A stretch of DNA of 64,000 nt. Origin: Streptomyces sp. Alt3. GTDB lineage: Bacteria > Actinomycetota > Actinomycetes > Streptomycetales > Streptomycetaceae. This document shows, in pieces, positions 62,275 through 64,000 of this stretch (positions are counted from its first letter, which is position 1; every line of letters begins with the position of its first letter). The notes below the pieces were generated by a model. That model was not told the DNA's origin. It saw nothing but the letters and a program-made list of their open reading frames with translations, and did no database searches. The stretch spans positions 186,001-250,000 of the forward strand of contig NZ_CP120984.1 in the NCBI RefSeq assembly GCF_030719215.1, in the 5' to 3' direction. The position numbers and the translations under genes are program-made.

Positions 62275-63699
62275 TCAGTACATGAAGAGCTGTTCGTGCT
62301 CGGGCAGGTCGAAGTGCGTGATGCGTCCTTCGTGCCCTGCCTCTTGCAGCTCCTTCGCCTCCTGGGCGCTGCGGACCAGAGCGTGCTCCTCCCGTGCCCG
62401 GGACGAAGCGGCTATCAGGCTTGGGCAGGGGCGCACGATTCCGTACAGGGACCGGCGCCGCTTGCCCTGGGTGTACAGCGGCACCCCGTATGCGTAGGCG
62501 GGATCCATCAGCGGGTTGTCGGGGATTGTGATCCAGAGCTTCTCCTCGCGCCAGGCCCGCTCAGTCACGGCGGCGAGGAGTTCCTTCTTCTGCTGTGTCG
62601 ACAGCCGGCCCCACCACGCGTTCGCCGCTCCCACGGCCTGGCGCTCCCGCTCCTCCCGCTCAGCCTCTTCCCGAGCGTGGCGCTGAGCCTTTTCGGCCTT
62701 CTCCCGCTCGCGCTGGGCTTTCTCCTCGGCCCACTTCCGCTCCCACGCTTCCATGCGGATACGGAACTCCTCCGCCTCCTTCTTGGCCCGGCGTTCGGCC
62801 TCCTCCGCTCTCTGGATCCGCTCCCTCTCCTCCAGCTCCTTGCGCCGACGCTCCGCCACCTCCTCCCGTTCCCGCTGGCGCGCCTCACGCTCCTCCTTGG
62901 CCGCATCCTGGCGCCGCCGCATCGACTCATGCCTCGTCTGCGCGTCGGCCGACTGCAGGGACGTCCACCACCGGCCCCGGCGAAACCGCACCTGCTTGCC
63001 GTCCACCACCCGCGGCACGCGCCGGTAGCGCGGATAGCTCTCCACCGACACCACCTGCCCGCCCAGCACCCACCGAACGAACTGCTGCAGCTGCTCCTCG
63101 CGGAAGCCCCAGCCGCCGGCGGCGTAGTCGAACCCGGCGAGACCGTCGTCCACCATCCAGCCCCCACCCCGGTCCTCCGGTGCCCGCACCCGCACCGCGG
63201 GCACCGCGCTGATCCACTGCGGCGGCTTCTTGTGCGGGGACACCCAGCACACCCGGATGCCCTCACCCCGATAGCGTTCCGTGCGGTACTCGATGTCGTC
63301 GTTGGTGATCTGGGACAACTGGGCCTCCCACGCCATGCGCTGGGTGCCGTCAACAGAGGTGGCCATGACGTCCGCGCGCCACGAACCGTCCGCGGCCGCC
63401 ACCTCGAGCTCCGCGAACCAGCCCGCCTCCCGAATCGCGGCTGCCAGCTCCAGCTTGAGCATGTGGTGCTCCCATGACTCGTTCGACAGCTCGCACGAGG
63501 GTGGCCGTCCGGGGTCGTGGCAGAAGAACCGCACTCCGTAGCGGGAGACCTTGGCGTGCAGACCCCACTCACACTGCGGACAGAGGAGCGCAGGGCGGGG
63601 GCGGGCTTTGTGGACCTGGGCCCAGTCCAGGTGGTGCCCGAGGTCGGCGAGGGTGGCATCGAGGCGGCCGTAGTCGGCGTGCAGCGCAGTGAAGGGCAT
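62275..63699 (-). CDS. CoiA-like nuclease with long coiled coil (paralogue of 14487-15758)
   Basis: 474 residues from ATG 63699 (GGGAG nine bases upstream; ATG 63708 is too close). N-terminal LLCPQCEWGLHAKVSRYGVRF zinc-ribbon-like, CELSNESWEHHMLKLELA (E), DGSWRADVMATSVDG (D) and RMAWEAQLS (ExQ), as in the other CoiA-like protein. The C-terminal about 150 residues are a strongly charged Glu/Arg coiled coil (EEREARQREREEVAERRRKE) and a final domain. Likely nuclease or DNA-processing protein. Confidence 0.75.
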   Translation of the reverse strand: MPFTALHADYGRLDATLADLGHHLDWAQVHKARPRPALLCPQCEWGLHAKVSRYGVRFFCHDPGRPPSCELSNESWEHHMLKLELAAAIREAGWFAELEVAAADGSWRADVMATSVDGTQRMAWEAQLSQITNDDIEYRTERYRGEGIRVCWVSPHKKPPQWISAVPAVRVRAPEDRGGGWMVDDGLAGFDYAAGGWGFREEQLQQFVRWVLGGQVVSVESYPRYRRVPRVVDGKQVRFRRGRWWTSLQSADAQTRHESMRRRQDAAKEEREARQREREEVAERRRKELEERERIQRAEEAERRAKKEAEEFRIRMEAWERKWAEEKAQREREKAEKAQRHAREEAEREERERQAVGAANAWWGRLSTQQKKELLAAVTERAWREEKLWITIPDNPLMDPAYAYGVPLYTQGKRRRSLYGIVRPCPSLIAASSRAREEHALVRSAQEAKELQEAGHEGRITHFDLPEHEQLFMY

Positions 63700-63893
63700 G
63701 AATCGCATCTCCCTGGCGATCCGGCGTTCTCTGTGGCGTACCTGGCACGACAGGAGATACCAGGGCCCACTGACAAGCGCCCTTGACCTGCGCTTGGAGA
63801 GACAGCTGGCTCGGAGCTCACGGAGCCCGCCGGCCCTCCTGCATCAGGGCTCCTCGGCTGCGCCTCGGCGCGGGACGAGCGATGCAGCTTGCT

Positions 63894-63934
63894 GATCTGG
63901 GGGACTTTCCTTGTTGAGGAAAGTCCCCCAGATC
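63894..63934. repeat. 17-bp perfect hairpin
   Basis: Arms GATCTGGGGGACTTTCC (63894-63910) and its exact complement (63918-63934) around loop TTGTTGA. Flanked by the direct repeat GCTTGCTGA (63886-63894 and 63940-63948). Could be a terminator or a protein-binding/plasmid site near the window end. Confidence 0.7.
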
Positions 63935-64000
63935 GCGAAGCTTGCTGAATCTATCAACTTAACAAGGCCAGGAAAGTTCTAATATTCGGCAAGTTTTTCG

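Noticed and set aside
1..64000. tRNA, rRNA, riboswitch, integrase, partition (ParAB) and biosynthetic-cluster genes
   Set aside because: I looked for T-loop GGTTCGA-type motifs, tyrosine/serine recombinase motifs, Walker-type ParA and PKS/NRPS motifs and saw none that could be supported.

Overview
The window is GC-rich actinobacterial DNA: strong codon bias, many GTG starts, AGGAGG-type ribosome binding sites, and long open frames on the antisense strand. It looks like Streptomyces or a close relative. A broken copy of tpg, the gene for the protein that caps telomeres of linear Streptomyces replicons, lies at 10.8-11.3 kb. A primase-polymerase/SF3-helicase replication pair lies at 52.8-55.8 kb. 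There are no rRNA, tRNA or core housekeeping genes. Together this suggests a linear plasmid or a chromosome arm rather than the chromosome core. Many genes are Streptomyces-restricted hypotheticals.

Layout. 0-0.75 kb: tail of a polymorphic toxin (Ntox44-like) and a coupled small membrane protein. 1.5-3.0 kb and 5.0-7.5 kb: two copies of a 'small protein / sigma-70 factor / accessory protein' cassette, the second followed by an eroded caspase-like gene. 4.4-4.9 kb: TniQ remnant. 7.8-10.6 kb: a hypothetical protein and a HEAT-repeat protein. 10.8-11.5 kb: tpg pseudogene and a possible tap tail. 11.7-16.4 kb: Septu-like PtuA/PtuB pair, a CoiA-like nuclease and a DUF2829 (Tad2-like) protein. 17.3-18.5 kb: secreted HNH nuclease, then a cluster of long palindromes. 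19-28.4 kb: AlbA_2 protein, hypotheticals, actinobacterial IHF, relaxase-like remnant, a sigma-region-4-like operon and an HTH protein. 28.7-34 kb: small ATPase, frameshifted gene and a 1232-residue helical protein.

34-38.6 kb: transposase remnant, toxin-antitoxin pair, frameshifted LexA-type wHTH gene. 38.8-47.9 kb is a dense defence-type island: ApeA-like HEPN protein, a complete ABC-three-component operon (nuclease-CTD effector, middle component 6, DUF2326 ATPase), a membrane-anchored Mrr-like endonuclease and a STAND-type ATPase ending in twelve tandem 35-36-residue repeats. 48-51.7 kb: debris, microproteins and an orphan low-GC Imm1 gene. 51.8-52.7 kb: an IS5-family element with a -1 frameshift transposase. 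52.8-55.8 kb: three overlapping replication genes. 56-64 kb: zinc-ribbon proteins, a UvrD-like helicase with nuclease-like tail, a gene behind a repeated operator, a second CoiA-like nuclease and a 17-bp hairpin.

The strongest functional themes are anti-phage defence (Septu-like, ABC-3C, HEPN, Mrr, STAND) and replication of an accessory replicon. Erosion of tpg, TniQ, caspase, transposase and relaxase genes shows repeated gain and decay. All family names come from motif recognition by eye; no database search was run.
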